Shown: positions 16,279 to 25,430, counted from the first letter of the stretch. The stretch is 64,000 bases of DNA from Halothermothrix sp. (GCA_016841825.1 JAENYK010000005.1:310001-374000); one strand, 5' to 3'. Numbers and translations: made by a program. The notes: generated from the letters alone by a model not told the origin.

Positions 16279-17838
16279 ATGATGAGCTTACTCATTTTAG
16301 ATAAATTATCTAAAGATTATGCGGGAAATGAAATATTGACAGAAGTTAGCTGCTCAATTGAAAAAAAACAAAGAATCGGGCTAGTCGGACGAAATGGGAC
16401 AGGAAAATCTACCTTTTTAAGAATCCTGGCGGGTCTAGAAGAACCTTCTATAGGTCAAGTCAGTAGACTAAACGGAGTAATTGTAGATTATCTGGAACAA
16501 GACCCTATCTTTTCTGCTGCCGCTACTCTGTATGAAGAGATGTTGACAGTTTTTAAACCTGTATTTATGATTAAGCAAAAGATGGTTAAGATTGAAGATG
16601 TATTGAATTCATCTGAAGTAATTGGTAATGTTACACTTCTAGAGAAATATCTTAATCAATATGGTAAATTACAGATAAGATATGAAATGGCTAATGGGTA
16701 CACTTATGAGAGTAAAATAAAAACTATCCTCTTTGGACTCAAATTTGCTGAAGAAGATTTTTATCGCAAGATGGTCACTTTTAGCGGTGGTGAGAGAATA
16801 AGAGCCGCCTTTGCCAGACTGTTGCTAAAAGAACCTGATCTATTACTCCTGGACGAACCGACCAATCATCTAGATCTTCCTGCTATTGAATGGCTAGAGG
16901 AGTATCTGCAAAACTACCGTGGAACAGTTATGTTAGTCTCCCATGATCGTGTCTTTCTGGATAGAGTGGTAAATCGGATTTATGAATTGCAAGATCGCTG
17001 CCTGGAGGTCTATCATGGTAATTATTCTGCATATCTACAGCAAAAGCAGAAACGCATTAAGCTTCAGGAAAAGGCGTATCTTCAGCAGCAGGAACAGATC
17101 GAGAAAATGGAACGATTTATCGCTAAATTTAAAGCCGGTACCCGTTCAACACAGGCTAAAAGTGTTGAAAAACGTCTAAATAAACTTGAACGAATTAAGC
17201 GACCACGAAACCCAACCAAAATTATGAATCTTCCCTTTTCTCCTACTTCTACCAGTGGACAGGTGGTTGTTAGATGTGAAAAGTTGACCAAAGGTTTTGG
17301 AGAGAGAATTCTCTTCAAAGAATTAGATCTGGTAATAGAACGGGGTGAACGAGTGGTGATTACCGGTCCCAATGGCTGCGGTAAGTCCACTTTACTCAAT
17401 ATATTGGCCGGAGAACTTACTCCAGATTATGGTATGATCTCATTTGGGCCAAATGTGGAAGTGGGATATTTTACGCAGCACTTTGAGCATTTGAACCCTG
17501 AGTTGACTATCTTTGAAAACATCTATCAGGCTAAAAGAATGGATCGTTTTCAGATCCATTCTTTGCTGGGCAGATTCCTTTTCTCAGGTGAAGATGTAGA
17601 AAAAAAAGTGAGTGTTTTGAGTGGTGGAGAGAAAAACCGCGTAGCTCTAGCCAGGCTTATTGCGAAACAACCCAATTTGTTGTTATTAGATGAGCCAACC
17701 AATCATCTGGATCTGGATAGTAAGCAGGTTTTAATTGATGCGCTAAAAGATTTTCCGGGAACTATTATTCTGATCTCTCACGATCGCTATCTGATTCAGG
17801 AATTAGCTACCCGTAAGTTGGAATTCCCTATCTGTTAA
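16279..17838 (+). CDS. ABC-F family ATPase, probable ribosome-protection type
   Basis: Two ABC domains without membrane segments, 519 residues. Domain 1: Walker A GRNGTGKST, signature FSGGE, Walker B LLLLDEPTNHLD. A charged interdomain linker (about 245-310, QKQKRIKLQEKAYLQQQEQIEK...) corresponds to the arm that reaches into the ribosomal E site. Domain 2: GPNGCGKST, LSGGEKNR, LLLLDEPTNHLD. It ends a few residues after the second H-switch (SHDRYLI), so it lacks the C-terminal extension of many housekeeping ABC-F proteins. Leader ORF plus attenuator suggest drug-induced expression and hence antibiotic resistance (inference). Ribosome site AAGGAG, eight bases spacing. Confidence 0.88.
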   Translation: MMSLLILDKLSKDYAGNEILTEVSCSIEKKQRIGLVGRNGTGKSTFLRILAGLEEPSIGQVSRLNGVIVDYLEQDPIFSAAATLYEEMLTVFKPVFMIKQKMVKIEDVLNSSEVIGNVTLLEKYLNQYGKLQIRYEMANGYTYESKIKTILFGLKFAEEDFYRKMVTFSGGERIRAAFARLLLKEPDLLLLDEPTNHLDLPAIEWLEEYLQNYRGTVMLVSHDRVFLDRVVNRIYELQDRCLEVYHGNYSAYLQQKQKRIKLQEKAYLQQQEQIEKMERFIAKFKAGTRSTQAKSVEKRLNKLERIKRPRNPTKIMNLPFSPTSTSGQVVVRCEKLTKGFGERILFKELDLVIERGERVVITGPNGCGKSTLLNILAGELTPDYGMISFGPNVEVGYFTQHFEHLNPELTIFENIYQAKRMDRFQIHSLLGRFLFSGEDVEKKVSVLSGGEKNRVALARLIAKQPNLLLLDEPTNHLDLDSKQVLIDALKDFPGTIILISHDRYLIQELATRKLEFPIC

Positions 17839-17872
17839 CCAATCTGCCAGACAGAACTGCAGTATAAATACA

Positions 17873-17917
17873 AAAACTCCTTCATTATCTGAGCATCACA
17901 AACATGAAGGAGTTTTT
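17873..17917. terminator. Bidirectional terminator between the ABC-F and MerR genes
   Basis: Hairpin AAAACTCCTTCAT/ATGAAGGAGTTTTT, T-rich on one strand and A-rich on the other, between two convergent genes. Confidence 0.85.
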
Positions 17918-17960
17918 CCTCTGGTTTAAACATGATTCTACTACCCGGCTGCATATAAAA

Positions 17961-18914
17961 TCATTTTTCACTCACGTCTAATTCAATTTCCTCATACATT
18001 TTTTCGATTTCACTGATATCTACTTCATTTTGGAGAGACAACAGAGTCTGATGATAGCTTCGATAGCTGTCACTCAAAACTTTTAAGTTGTCAACGAATT
18101 TCTCGTAATAACCACTCTGTTTAAGTTGATTTGTAATATATTTTTTTACCTTTATACTTTCTTCATATTGTGATCTAAAATCAGCATTCTCCTGTAATGT
18201 TTGCATAAAATCATCAATCAACTTTTTTTGCTCTGCAATAACCTGTTTAGAAGGTGTGATTAATTTTTGTATATTCTTTTTATGATTCTCTTCATAAATT
18301 GCTAGATCGTCCATGGAAAGTTGATTGAGCATTTGTTTAAATGACTCAGGATATTCTATCTCGTTAATCTCATCAAAAAAAGAGACCATCTCCAACCATG
18401 CTTTTTCCTTTTCAGGTGTGTCCAGCGACTCATTAAGAAATTGTCCAAAATGAACAACAATCATTTTGCCAAAATAACCTGGAAAAATTCTGGTCAATGC
18501 ATTTTGCATGTAACCCTCACGCTCTTTTGCATTCAATTCAAGAGATTGCTGCAATAGACTGAGTTGCTGAGTAACAGAAGTTAATCGCTGGCCCTCGTTT
18601 AAGTTTTGCAGACAACTTTCGATGATTTGCTTACTCTGCTCGATCCTCTGTAAATCTTCTGATAACTGGAAATAACGCTTTTGCAGTACTTCGCGCCACT
18701 CTTCTGGAGAATTTATGATTCTCCTAATCTCCAGAATCGAAAAATCTAATTGACGCAAAACTCCAATCTGGATCAATTGATTCAAATCATCTTGCGAATA
18801 CTCCCGGTATTGATTGGTTTGATTAACATATGGCTGAATTAGACCTTCCTGTTCATAATAGCGAATCGCTTTTTTAGTTAATCCTGTATGCTCCATGATC
18901 TCACTAATGCGCAT
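17961..18914 (-). CDS. MerR-family regulator with a long helical effector domain
   Basis: A 317-residue protein. Residues 1-70 form a MerR winged helix (MRISEIMEHTGLTKKAIRYY, EQEGLIQP, REYSQDDLNQL), followed by the dimerising coiled coil (about 80-120). The remaining 200 residues are mostly charged helices (for example SFKQMLNQLSMDDLAIYEE) and match no ligand domain I recognise, though TipAS-like all-helical drug-binding folds are a possibility. GGAGG lies eight bases before the ATG. Its promoter has the 19-bp spacer and dyad expected for MerR autoregulation. The only close target candidate is itself, or the neighbouring ABC-F gene. Confidence 0.88.
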   Translation of the reverse strand: MRISEIMEHTGLTKKAIRYYEQEGLIQPYVNQTNQYREYSQDDLNQLIQIGVLRQLDFSILEIRRIINSPEEWREVLQKRYFQLSEDLQRIEQSKQIIESCLQNLNEGQRLTSVTQQLSLLQQSLELNAKEREGYMQNALTRIFPGYFGKMIVVHFGQFLNESLDTPEKEKAWLEMVSFFDEINEIEYPESFKQMLNQLSMDDLAIYEENHKKNIQKLITPSKQVIAEQKKLIDDFMQTLQENADFRSQYEESIKVKKYITNQLKQSGYYEKFVDNLKVLSDSYRSYHQTLLSLQNEVDISEIEKMYEEIELDVSEK

Positions 18915-18936
18915 TGGTAATCCCTCCTTTATGATA

Positions 18937-18967
18937 ACTATACACTATGTCCCGGGGGAACAGTCAA
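18937..18967 (-). promoter_or_regulatory. MerR-type promoter with 19-bp spacer and dyad
   Basis: Minus strand TTGACT (18967-18962), 19-bp spacer, TATAGT (18942-18937). The spacer holds the dyad GTTCCC-C-C-GGGAC. Overlong spacers with a central dyad are the hallmark of promoters that MerR activators untwist. Confidence 0.75.
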
Positions 18968-19067
18968 GGATATAATATATAAAATTAATGATTTCTTTAG
19001 AGCCAGTTCATTCTATTTCCTGACAGCTGCCGCACACAAAATTTACAACTAAAAAAGTATTCAATTG

Positions 19068-19096
19068 TTGGTTTTCCAAAGGTAGTCTGATATAAT
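19068..19096 (+). promoter_or_regulatory. Promoter of the SPFH/YdjG-like operon
   Basis: TTGGTT, 17-bp spacer, perfect TATAAT, about 30 bases before the start codon at 19127. Confidence 0.65.
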
Positions 19097-19126
19097 AAAA
19101 GAAAATAAGTAAATGAGGTGGTTACT

Positions 19127-20248
19127 ATGGGTATTTTTGATTTTATAAAAAATCAATTTATTGAAGTAATTGAATGGACTGATACCACTACTAACACTAT
19201 AGTTTATCAATTCCCGGTTCACAAACACGAGATTAAGATGGGAGCTCAATTAACTGTTCGCGAATCTCAGGCTGCTATCTTTGTTAATGAAGGACAGATT
19301 GCTGACATTTTTAATCCTGGTAGATACGTACTGAGTACAGAAAATATGCCAGTTCTCACTAAGTTGAAATCCTGGATGTATGGATTTAACTCTCCCTTCA
19401 AAGCTGATGTATATTTTGTTAACACCAAACAATTTACGGATCAAAAATGGGGAACTGCTAATCCGATCATGATGCGTGATGCTGAGTTTGGAGTAATCCG
19501 TCTGCGGGCTTTCGGTAACTTCTCTTTTCGGGTTACTGATCCTGCACAATTTTTGAGAGAAGTCTTTGGTACTAATCAGGTTTATGATACCCAAAATATT
19601 GTTGGACAAATAAGACGAATAATCATCTCTGGTCTGTCTGATCTTCTGGGAGAATCCAAAATTCCCGCTCTCGATCTGGCTATGTACTATGACGAGTTAA
19701 GCGAACATGCAAAAGAGAAAATTCAAAAACATCTAGATGCTTTAGGTTTATCACTGACCTCACTCTTTATTGAGAATATCTCTCTGCCAGAAGAAGTGGA
19801 GAAAGTCCTTGATAAGCGTACCTCCATGGGGATTCTGGGTGATTTAAATAAGTACACCAAATATCAATCAGCTGAAGCTATTCGCGATGCAGCCCAAAAT
19901 GATGGTGGTCTGGCAGGAGCAGGTGTAGGACTTGGTGCCGGAGCAGCCCTGGGAAATGCCTTCTCTCAGGCATTTCAAAACATTAACCAACAGCCAAATA
20001 ATTCTGTAATCTGCCCCAAATGTCAGGCTAAGGTACCAGTAGATCATAGATTCTGTGGTAATTGTGGTAATGCCATGAGTACACCGCAGATAAACTGTGT
20101 CAAATGTAATGCTGAAATTCCAGCTGATGCTAAATTCTGTCCCAAATGTGGTACCCCCCAGGCAATAGAACGCTTTTGCCCCAAGTGTGGGCAGCAGATG
20201 GAAGTAAGTTCTAAATTCTGCCCAAAATGTGGCACTAAGGCTGAATAG
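19127..20248 (+). CDS. SPFH-domain protein with C-terminal zinc ribbons (YdjI-like)
   Basis: A 373-residue protein. Residues about 20-250 form an SPFH/band-7-type domain like the virion-core-like YdjI proteins (RESQAAIFVNEGQIADIFNPGRY, then FGNFSFRVTDPAQFL). A glycine-rich hinge (GLAGAGVGLGAGAALGN) leads to three tandem zinc ribbons with CPKC/CGNC, CVKC/CPKC and CPKC/CPKC cysteine pairs. No transmembrane helix is evident. Start ATG at 19127, six bases after GAGGTG; a GTG nine bases upstream is less likely. It is followed 11 bases later by a YdjG-like gene, the same pairing as ydjI and ydjG in Bacillus, where they are linked to membrane-stress functions. Confidence 0.85.
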   Translation: MGIFDFIKNQFIEVIEWTDTTTNTIVYQFPVHKHEIKMGAQLTVRESQAAIFVNEGQIADIFNPGRYVLSTENMPVLTKLKSWMYGFNSPFKADVYFVNTKQFTDQKWGTANPIMMRDAEFGVIRLRAFGNFSFRVTDPAQFLREVFGTNQVYDTQNIVGQIRRIIISGLSDLLGESKIPALDLAMYYDELSEHAKEKIQKHLDALGLSLTSLFIENISLPEEVEKVLDKRTSMGILGDLNKYTKYQSAEAIRDAAQNDGGLAGAGVGLGAGAALGNAFSQAFQNINQQPNNSVICPKCQAKVPVDHRFCGNCGNAMSTPQINCVKCNAEIPADAKFCPKCGTPQAIERFCPKCGQQMEVSSKFCPKCGTKAE

Positions 20249-20259
20249 GAGGTGTTTGT

Positions 20260-21360
20260 ATGGACAATGTAATTAGAGATACACAACAGGTAGAGACCGA
20301 TACTTTTCCCTGCCCAGGCTGTGGGGGAAATATGGTTTTTCAACCAGAAACCCAATCTCTCTCTTGCCCCTATTGTGGAAATACTGTCGAAATTCCAGAC
20401 GAAGATGGTGAGATTTTTGAATATGACCTGGAATCTGCCGGAGATACCGCATCCCATAACTGGGGTCAGGAGAAACGAATCATAAAATGTGATAGTTGCG
20501 GTGCTGAGACTATATTGGATGCTCACACCACTGCCCAATTTTGTGCGTTCTGCGGTGCTTCTCATATCACACAAACAGAGGAAACTGTGGGTATCGCCCC
20601 AGAATCATTGATTCCCTTTAACATCTCCCGGGAAGATGCCAGAGGAAGGTTTAAAAAGTGGATTCAGAGTCGCTTTTTTGCACCAAATGCTCTAAAGAAA
20701 GAACATCAATCTCAACGTCTAACAGGTGTCTATGTTCCCTGCTGGACTTATGATGCATCCACTCACTCCACTTATCGTGCCCAGGCTGGACATTACTACT
20801 ATGTGACAGAAACTGTTACGAAAACAGTAAATGGAAAAACACAGACAGAAACCCGTCAGGTGAGGAAAATTCGTTGGTTTCCTGTTAGCGGCTTCTATGG
20901 GGAAGATTTTGATGATGTATTAGTTAATGCCTCCAGTCAAATTGATCCAACTTTGATGAGTAAACTATCTCCGTTTCATTTGAAGGAACTTGTCAAATAT
21001 AAGCCCGAATTTCTTTCTGGTTTTCTGGCCGAACGCTATAGTGTAGAACTAAAAGAAGGTTGGAATCAGGCTGTTAATCTGATCAAACAGCAAATTCGTC
21101 TTGGGATTACCCGCAAAATTAATGCCGATGAAGTACGTAATTTGCGAGTACAAACTAATTATCAGAATATCAAGTACAAACATATTCTTTTACCTATATG
21201 GATATCCTCTTATAAATATAAGAATAAAGTCTACTCTTATCTGATCAATGGTCAGACCGGTGAAGTTCAGGGACATGCACCTTTGAGTCCGCTCAAAATA
21301 GGAATAGCCATTCTTGCTGGTTTAGCTGTGATTGGGACAATTTATATGTTGGTCAGATGA
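20260..21360 (+). CDS. YdjG-like zinc-ribbon membrane protein
   Basis: A 366-residue protein with two N-terminal TFIIB-type zinc ribbons (CPGC...CPYC at about 18-39, CDSC...CAFC at about 75-97), a large middle domain containing a conserved VPCWTYDA block and a threonine-rich loop (TVTKTVNGKTQTETRQ), and one C-terminal transmembrane helix (IGIAILAGLAVIGTIYML) placing the bulk in the cytoplasm if tail-anchored. Ribosome site AGGAGG. It probably works with the SPFH protein upstream; the biochemical role is unknown. The gap 21361-21540 holds a hairpin (AAGGGCATCCTC/GAGGATACCCTT) that could end this transcript though it lacks a T-run. Confidence 0.82.
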   Translation: MDNVIRDTQQVETDTFPCPGCGGNMVFQPETQSLSCPYCGNTVEIPDEDGEIFEYDLESAGDTASHNWGQEKRIIKCDSCGAETILDAHTTAQFCAFCGASHITQTEETVGIAPESLIPFNISREDARGRFKKWIQSRFFAPNALKKEHQSQRLTGVYVPCWTYDASTHSTYRAQAGHYYYVTETVTKTVNGKTQTETRQVRKIRWFPVSGFYGEDFDDVLVNASSQIDPTLMSKLSPFHLKELVKYKPEFLSGFLAERYSVELKEGWNQAVNLIKQQIRLGITRKINADEVRNLRVQTNYQNIKYKHILLPIWISSYKYKNKVYSYLINGQTGEVQGHAPLSPLKIGIAILAGLAVIGTIYMLVR

Positions 21361-21540
21361 TAGATATTGTAGCACCATTCACTCACTTCCTAATAACTAT
21401 GCCAGAAAGGGCATCCTCTAACGATATACGTCGAGGATACCCTTCACTGGCCAAGATTTTGAACAATCTATACTTACTTATAAAACAATTTGAGAGGCAA
21501 AAAACAAGGAATAAGATTCTCTCTGTAGAGAGGATTATAA

Positions 21541-22752
21541 TTATTGATATTCCTTTAGTAATTCATCGAAATCCTGTTCAGTAAGCAGCCCATTGTTTTG
21601 ATATGCTTTTTGCTTAACCTTACTAAGCAAGCTATCTTTATCTTCTCTGGACAACTCTACATTCCGCTTTTCCAGACAATAATCAATAGAAGGCGCCCCA
21701 CTATGCTTACCCAAAACAATTTCGGTTGGATTATGCCCGATCAATTCAGGCAGATAGGGACTTACTAATAGTGGATTTGTATCCTTAGTATTCTGGAACC
21801 AGCCAGAAACAATACCCGACTCAATTCTGAAGATATCATCTCCTACAATACCACGATTTTTTCTAACCGGAAAATCGACCATACTCCTAAATAATTTTGA
21901 CAGAGGATAGATCTGTGAATAATTTAATCCAAGATCGACTCCATACATGGTTAATAATGCCATGGCAATATCCTCATAAGAAGCATTTCCTGCCCGCTCT
22001 CCAGCCGCGGAGATTGTTGTATGCACAACATCAGCTCCGGCAGCCAATCCCATGATACTGTTGGCACTTGCTAAACCAAAATCATCATGAAAATGCAGTT
22101 CCACTGGCTTTTTAATCCTCTCCTTAACTCGTCTTACCAGATAAGGTATTGTGTGTGGAGCTAAACCACCCAGGGTATCTACAATGCCCAGAGCATCCAT
22201 ATGCCCATCGGTGGCTACTTTTTCTACCAGATTTAAGACCCAGTCAATATTTGCCCGGGACATATCAATTGGGAAAAATACCGTATATAATCCTGCTTCT
22301 TTAGCTGCCTGAGTAGCTTTGATTGAAAGGTCAATCGCTTTTTCCAAAGTCCACCCATAGGCTTCTTTTATCATCTGTTCATTTGATGGAATCTCCACAA
22401 CAATTCCCTTCACTCCACAATCAGCCGCCCGCTTAATATCTTCAACCATACACCTCGCAAAACCAAAGATCTCTGGGCCAAAATCTCTTTTGACTATCTC
22501 CTCAATCGCTTTAGCATCCTGGGGAGATACTGCTGGCATTCCAGCTTCAATTCTCTGAATACCAACCTCAGCCATCTTTTCTGCAAGTCTTAGTTTCTGG
22601 TCAACATTCAACATTAAGCCAGTCTGTTGTTCACCATCTCGAAGAGTTACATCATGAAGTTTAATTTTATCCTGAAAGTTAAATTCTTTTGTCACTTCAG
22701 CTACGTGATTCCAATTACTTGTATACCATTTATCTGATAACCATTTTCCCAA
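21541..22752 (-). CDS. DRE-TIM metallolyase (isopropylmalate/homocitrate synthase-like)
   Basis: A 403-residue TIM-barrel enzyme of the HMGL-like family that condenses acetyl-CoA with 2-oxo acids or runs the reverse lyase reaction. Visible motifs: HDVTLRDGEQQ (catalytic Arg-Asp and base), GIQRIEAGMPAVS, the metal-binding HFHDDFG, GERAGNAS and a late LGKHSG. It has only the catalytic barrel plus a short C-terminal subdomain and lacks the long LeuA regulatory domain. It lies downstream of a sigma-54-controlled permease and dehydratase set, separated from it by repeat copy 3, so it may cleave or build the product of that pathway. A strict LeuA role is less likely in this context. Confidence 0.8.
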   Translation of the reverse strand: MGKWLSDKWYTSNWNHVAEVTKEFNFQDKIKLHDVTLRDGEQQTGLMLNVDQKLRLAEKMAEVGIQRIEAGMPAVSPQDAKAIEEIVKRDFGPEIFGFARCMVEDIKRAADCGVKGIVVEIPSNEQMIKEAYGWTLEKAIDLSIKATQAAKEAGLYTVFFPIDMSRANIDWVLNLVEKVATDGHMDALGIVDTLGGLAPHTIPYLVRRVKERIKKPVELHFHDDFGLASANSIMGLAAGADVVHTTISAAGERAGNASYEDIAMALLTMYGVDLGLNYSQIYPLSKLFRSMVDFPVRKNRGIVGDDIFRIESGIVSGWFQNTKDTNPLLVSPYLPELIGHNPTEIVLGKHSGAPSIDYCLEKRNVELSREDKDSLLSKVKQKAYQNNGLLTEQDFDELLKEYQ

Positions 22753-22825
22753 TTTGCACTCCTCCTAACCTCTTTCGAAGTAATAATCTAATTTTTGAAC
22801 ATTCTATATTATCAATTTATTAAAA

Positions 22826-22938
22826 TCGCATTACCAACAAGCTATTAAAGCTTGGGTTTAACGTCTTCAGAAGGGGAATTTAATTTATACTTTTACCTAT
22901 AGAAACTAAGAAATTTCCCTTCTAAAATCTCGTTAAAT
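22826..22938. repeat. Dispersed repeat family A, copy 3
   Basis: Blocks: CATTACCAACAAGCTATTAA, GGTTTAACGTCTTCAGAAGG, TTATACTTTTACCTATAG, TTTCCCTTCTAAAATCTCG, TTAAAT. The CCTCCACTGAAGTA segment is deleted. Its right end supplies the TAA stop of the UxaA-like gene. Confidence 0.8.
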
Positions 22939-24093
22939 GAATCTACATATTCTATCAATACAGATATCAGAAAATCCAAAGGATTCTGCCTTAGTAATCT
23001 TACCGTTGGCTACCTCTATCAATTCTTCCATCAGCATAGCGCCCATCTCCTCAATGGACTTCTCTCCAGTGATGATGGCACTTACATCCACATCCATATT
23101 ATCAATCATCCGTTGATAAGTTTCACTGTTGCCTGTAATCTTTACCACTGGAGCCAGGGCGTGACCTGTAGGCGTTCCTCTTCCTGTGGTAAAGACAACA
23201 ATCTGACAACCGCCTGCAATCATTGCAGTAACAGAAGCGATATCATACCCTGGCGTATCCATAATAATAGCACCTGTCTTGGTGGGAATTTGTGCATATT
23301 CTACAACCTCAACAACAGGTCTGGTTCCTCCTTTATAAATACAACCCAGAGATTTCTCTTCGATAGTAGACAGACCACCATCTTTGTTTCCGGGAGTAGG
23401 TTGCCCGGTTCGCAGATCCTGATTAACTCCGGCCAGATGGGCTTCATAATCACTGCAGATAGAGATGATTTTATCATGAATCTCCGGAGTTGCTCCCCGA
23501 CTGGCCAGAATGTGCTCTGCCCCAACATATTCTGGAGTTTCACTCATCATTGATGATGCACCCAAATCAACCAGGCGATCACTCAAATTACCAACAGCCG
23601 GATTGGCAGCAAGTCCAGAAGTTGCATCCGAACCACCGCATTCAATACCCATCATTAATTTTGAGATGTCGCATTGTACCCTTTTTTGTTTGGAAGCCTC
23701 GGCAGCCATACTACGGGCAGCTTTGACAGCTTTATTGATAGTGTTAACAGTTCCGCCTTCCTCCTGAATCCCAAAAGAGACTATCGGCTTATTCGTCAAT
23801 TTCTCAATTGATGCCTTAACACTTTTGTGGGAATGGTTTTCACAACCAAGGCCAATTACAACTATACCATAGACATTGGGGTTAGCCGCAAAACCGGTCA
23901 GCACTCGCTGAGTAATATCTTCATTACCTTTAACTTCTGCACATCCTGCCTGATTAATAATATTCACGGTTCCCTGCACCTGAGAAGCTACAATTCTACA
24001 GGTTTCACTGGCACATGCACAGGTAGGAAGGATGAGAACATGATTCCTCACTCCAACCTTTCCATCTGGTCTTTCATATCCCATAAACTTCAT
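22933..24093 (-). CDS. UxaA-family dehydratase, large (catalytic) subunit
   Basis: A 386-residue protein of the altronate/galactarate dehydratase family, similar in split organisation to the SuyA/SuyB lyase. It begins GYERPDGKVGVRNHVLILPT, the standard start of the C-terminal UxaA domain, and holds the conserved blocks GCENH, MGIECGGSDATSGLAANP, the SETPE motif and IMDTPGYD. Cysteines in GC-E and IECGGSD are the likely iron ligands. The substrate, an aldonate, aldarate or other hydroxy acid, cannot be told. The small SAF subunit precedes it by 12 bases. The last codons run into repeat copy 3, which provides the stop. Confidence 0.86.
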   Translation of the reverse strand: MKFMGYERPDGKVGVRNHVLILPTCACASETCRIVASQVQGTVNIINQAGCAEVKGNEDITQRVLTGFAANPNVYGIVVIGLGCENHSHKSVKASIEKLTNKPIVSFGIQEEGGTVNTINKAVKAARSMAAEASKQKRVQCDISKLMMGIECGGSDATSGLAANPAVGNLSDRLVDLGASSMMSETPEYVGAEHILASRGATPEIHDKIISICSDYEAHLAGVNQDLRTGQPTPGNKDGGLSTIEEKSLGCIYKGGTRPVVEVVEYAQIPTKTGAIIMDTPGYDIASVTAMIAGGCQIVVFTTGRGTPTGHALAPVVKITGNSETYQRMIDNMDVDVSAIITGEKSIEEMGAMLMEELIEVANGKITKAESFGFSDICIDRICRFI

Positions 24094-24105
24094 AATTTAT
24101 CCCTC

Positions 24106-24402
24106 CTATTTAAGTTCCTTTTTATAATCTCTGGGTAGACTTCTGATATTGAGATGGGACACATAAGCACCAACAGCAATATCCTCCATAGCAGCTCCAA
24201 TAATCTCTCCATATTTGATAACGGTTTCTTCGTTGTTTATTGGAGCGATTGCAGCCTTATTCCAGGCAGGAATTTTCTCTATAGCTGTAATTTCACAGAG
24301 TTCACTATCTTTAAAATAAAGAACAGTGTGGCCCTGATCAATATCACAGGTTGCTGTAACAACATTGTCTTTATTGTTCAATAAAATCGCATTTGCCTTC
24401 AT
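24106..24402 (-). CDS. UxaA-family dehydratase, small SAF-domain subunit
   Basis: A 98-residue SAF-domain protein matching the N-terminal part of UxaA, found as a separate polypeptide in two-component members of the family. It contains the AIAPINNEETVIKYGEIIG block and ends with GAYVSHLNIRSLP, the conserved linker (H-N) before the catalytic domain. Start at 24402 because GGAGG is seven bases upstream; an in-frame upstream start would include the ribosome site itself. It lies between the permease and the large subunit in one operon. Confidence 0.85.
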   Translation of the reverse strand: MKANAILLNNKDNVVTATCDIDQGHTVLYFKDSELCEITAIEKIPAWNKAAIAPINNEETVIKYGEIIGAAMEDIAVGAYVSHLNIRSLPRDYKKELK

Positions 24403-24431
24403 TATACTTCCTCCTTTCATTTGCTAATCAG

Positions 24432-25430
24432 TTATGCTATAGCTTTCTTTTTATTTTTTAGGAATTTGGATTCAAACTCCTCCATGCCTGTTTTAACAGA
24501 ACCGAATCTTTTGGCCACATATGTGGTGACTAGCGGTGTCAAGATTGTAGTAACGATTACTGCTGCTGCAATTTGAGTTGTAGCGGTCGCCACTAAAGGC
24601 TGCATAGCTGGAACTACTAGAGCTACAGCCGCGGGAGTAGCAACAGAGTTTCCGGCTGCACTGGAAGCAGCGGCTGCAGCATACCCGGGACGTCGATTAA
24701 TATAGCGATCAGCAAAGAACATTGGAATTCCGCTGACGACAACCACCAATAGTCCCAATAGAATTCCGGAAAATCCAGCTGTAACAACGTTAGTTAGTGT
24801 TATTCCAGCTCCTAATCCAAACGCAAAGAATGGAATCAGCATTGAAACCCCAGGAGTGAGAAATTCTTTAATTTTAGGATCCAGATTACCAAGAATACAT
24901 CCAAAGAGAATTGGAGAAATAGCTGCCAGTAAGCTCATAAAAGGAATATTCGCCATCCCTGTTGTGCCTAAAGCTACCATTGTCAAAAATGGACCATCGT
25001 TAATGTTCATCACGGCCTGAGAAGCTATATCTGTAGAGTCACCAAACTCGCCAGCTAGCGCCATAAACAAACCGCCATTAGAATTGGTCACACTACTGAT
25101 AATAGCCAGTGTAGAGATACCCAAAAAGCCAGAAGGTCCAAAAAATTTACCTACCAGAAAACCAAACAAAGCCCCAACAATAAATTTGGTTATTAACAAA
25201 ACTCCACCTCTTTTGATAGCTTGAGGTGCATTTTTAAAATCTATCTGTGCCCCTACACAGACCAGAAAAATAGCGATTGTCGGAGTTGCTGCCGCTTTAG
25301 AAAAAACAGCACTGTGTAGTCCACCTAAATTCATGACTTGTGGAATAAATGTGTTAATGAACGCCCCAATTAATAAAGGAATTACCATCAACCCACCCGG
25401 GATTTTTTTCACACTGTCTAGTATTTTCAT
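24432..25430 (-). CDS. KdgT-family 2-keto-3-deoxygluconate-type permease
   Basis: A 332-residue polytopic membrane protein with about ten hydrophobic segments and the KdgT landmarks: MKILDSVKKIPGGLMVIPLL at the N-terminus, SVTNSNGGLFMALAGEFGD and the alanine-rich AAAASSAAGNSVATPAAVAL segment. The family imports 2-keto-3-deoxygluconate and related acids by proton symport. AAGGAGG precedes the ATG. It is the first gene after a perfect sigma-54 promoter (25658-25674), ahead of the UxaA-type subunits, so transport and dehydration of one acid are probably co-induced. The true substrate need not be KDG. Confidence 0.88.
   Translation of the reverse strand: MKILDSVKKIPGGLMVIPLLIGAFINTFIPQVMNLGGLHSAVFSKAAATPTIAIFLVCVGAQIDFKNAPQAIKRGGVLLITKFIVGALFGFLVGKFFGPSGFLGISTLAIISSVTNSNGGLFMALAGEFGDSTDIASQAVMNINDGPFLTMVALGTTGMANIPFMSLLAAISPILFGCILGNLDPKIKEFLTPGVSMLIPFFAFGLGAGITLTNVVTAGFSGILLGLLVVVVSGIPMFFADRYINRRPGYAAAAASSAAGNSVATPAAVALVVPAMQPLVATATTQIAAAVIVTTILTPLVTTYVAKRFGSVKTGMEEFESKFLKNKKKAIA

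Noticed and set aside
21357-21584. 75-codon plus-strand ORF after the YdjG-like gene
   Set aside because: Overlaps the YdjG-like stop and the DRE-TIM gene 3' end, contains a hairpin, and lacks a ribosome site and family resemblance.
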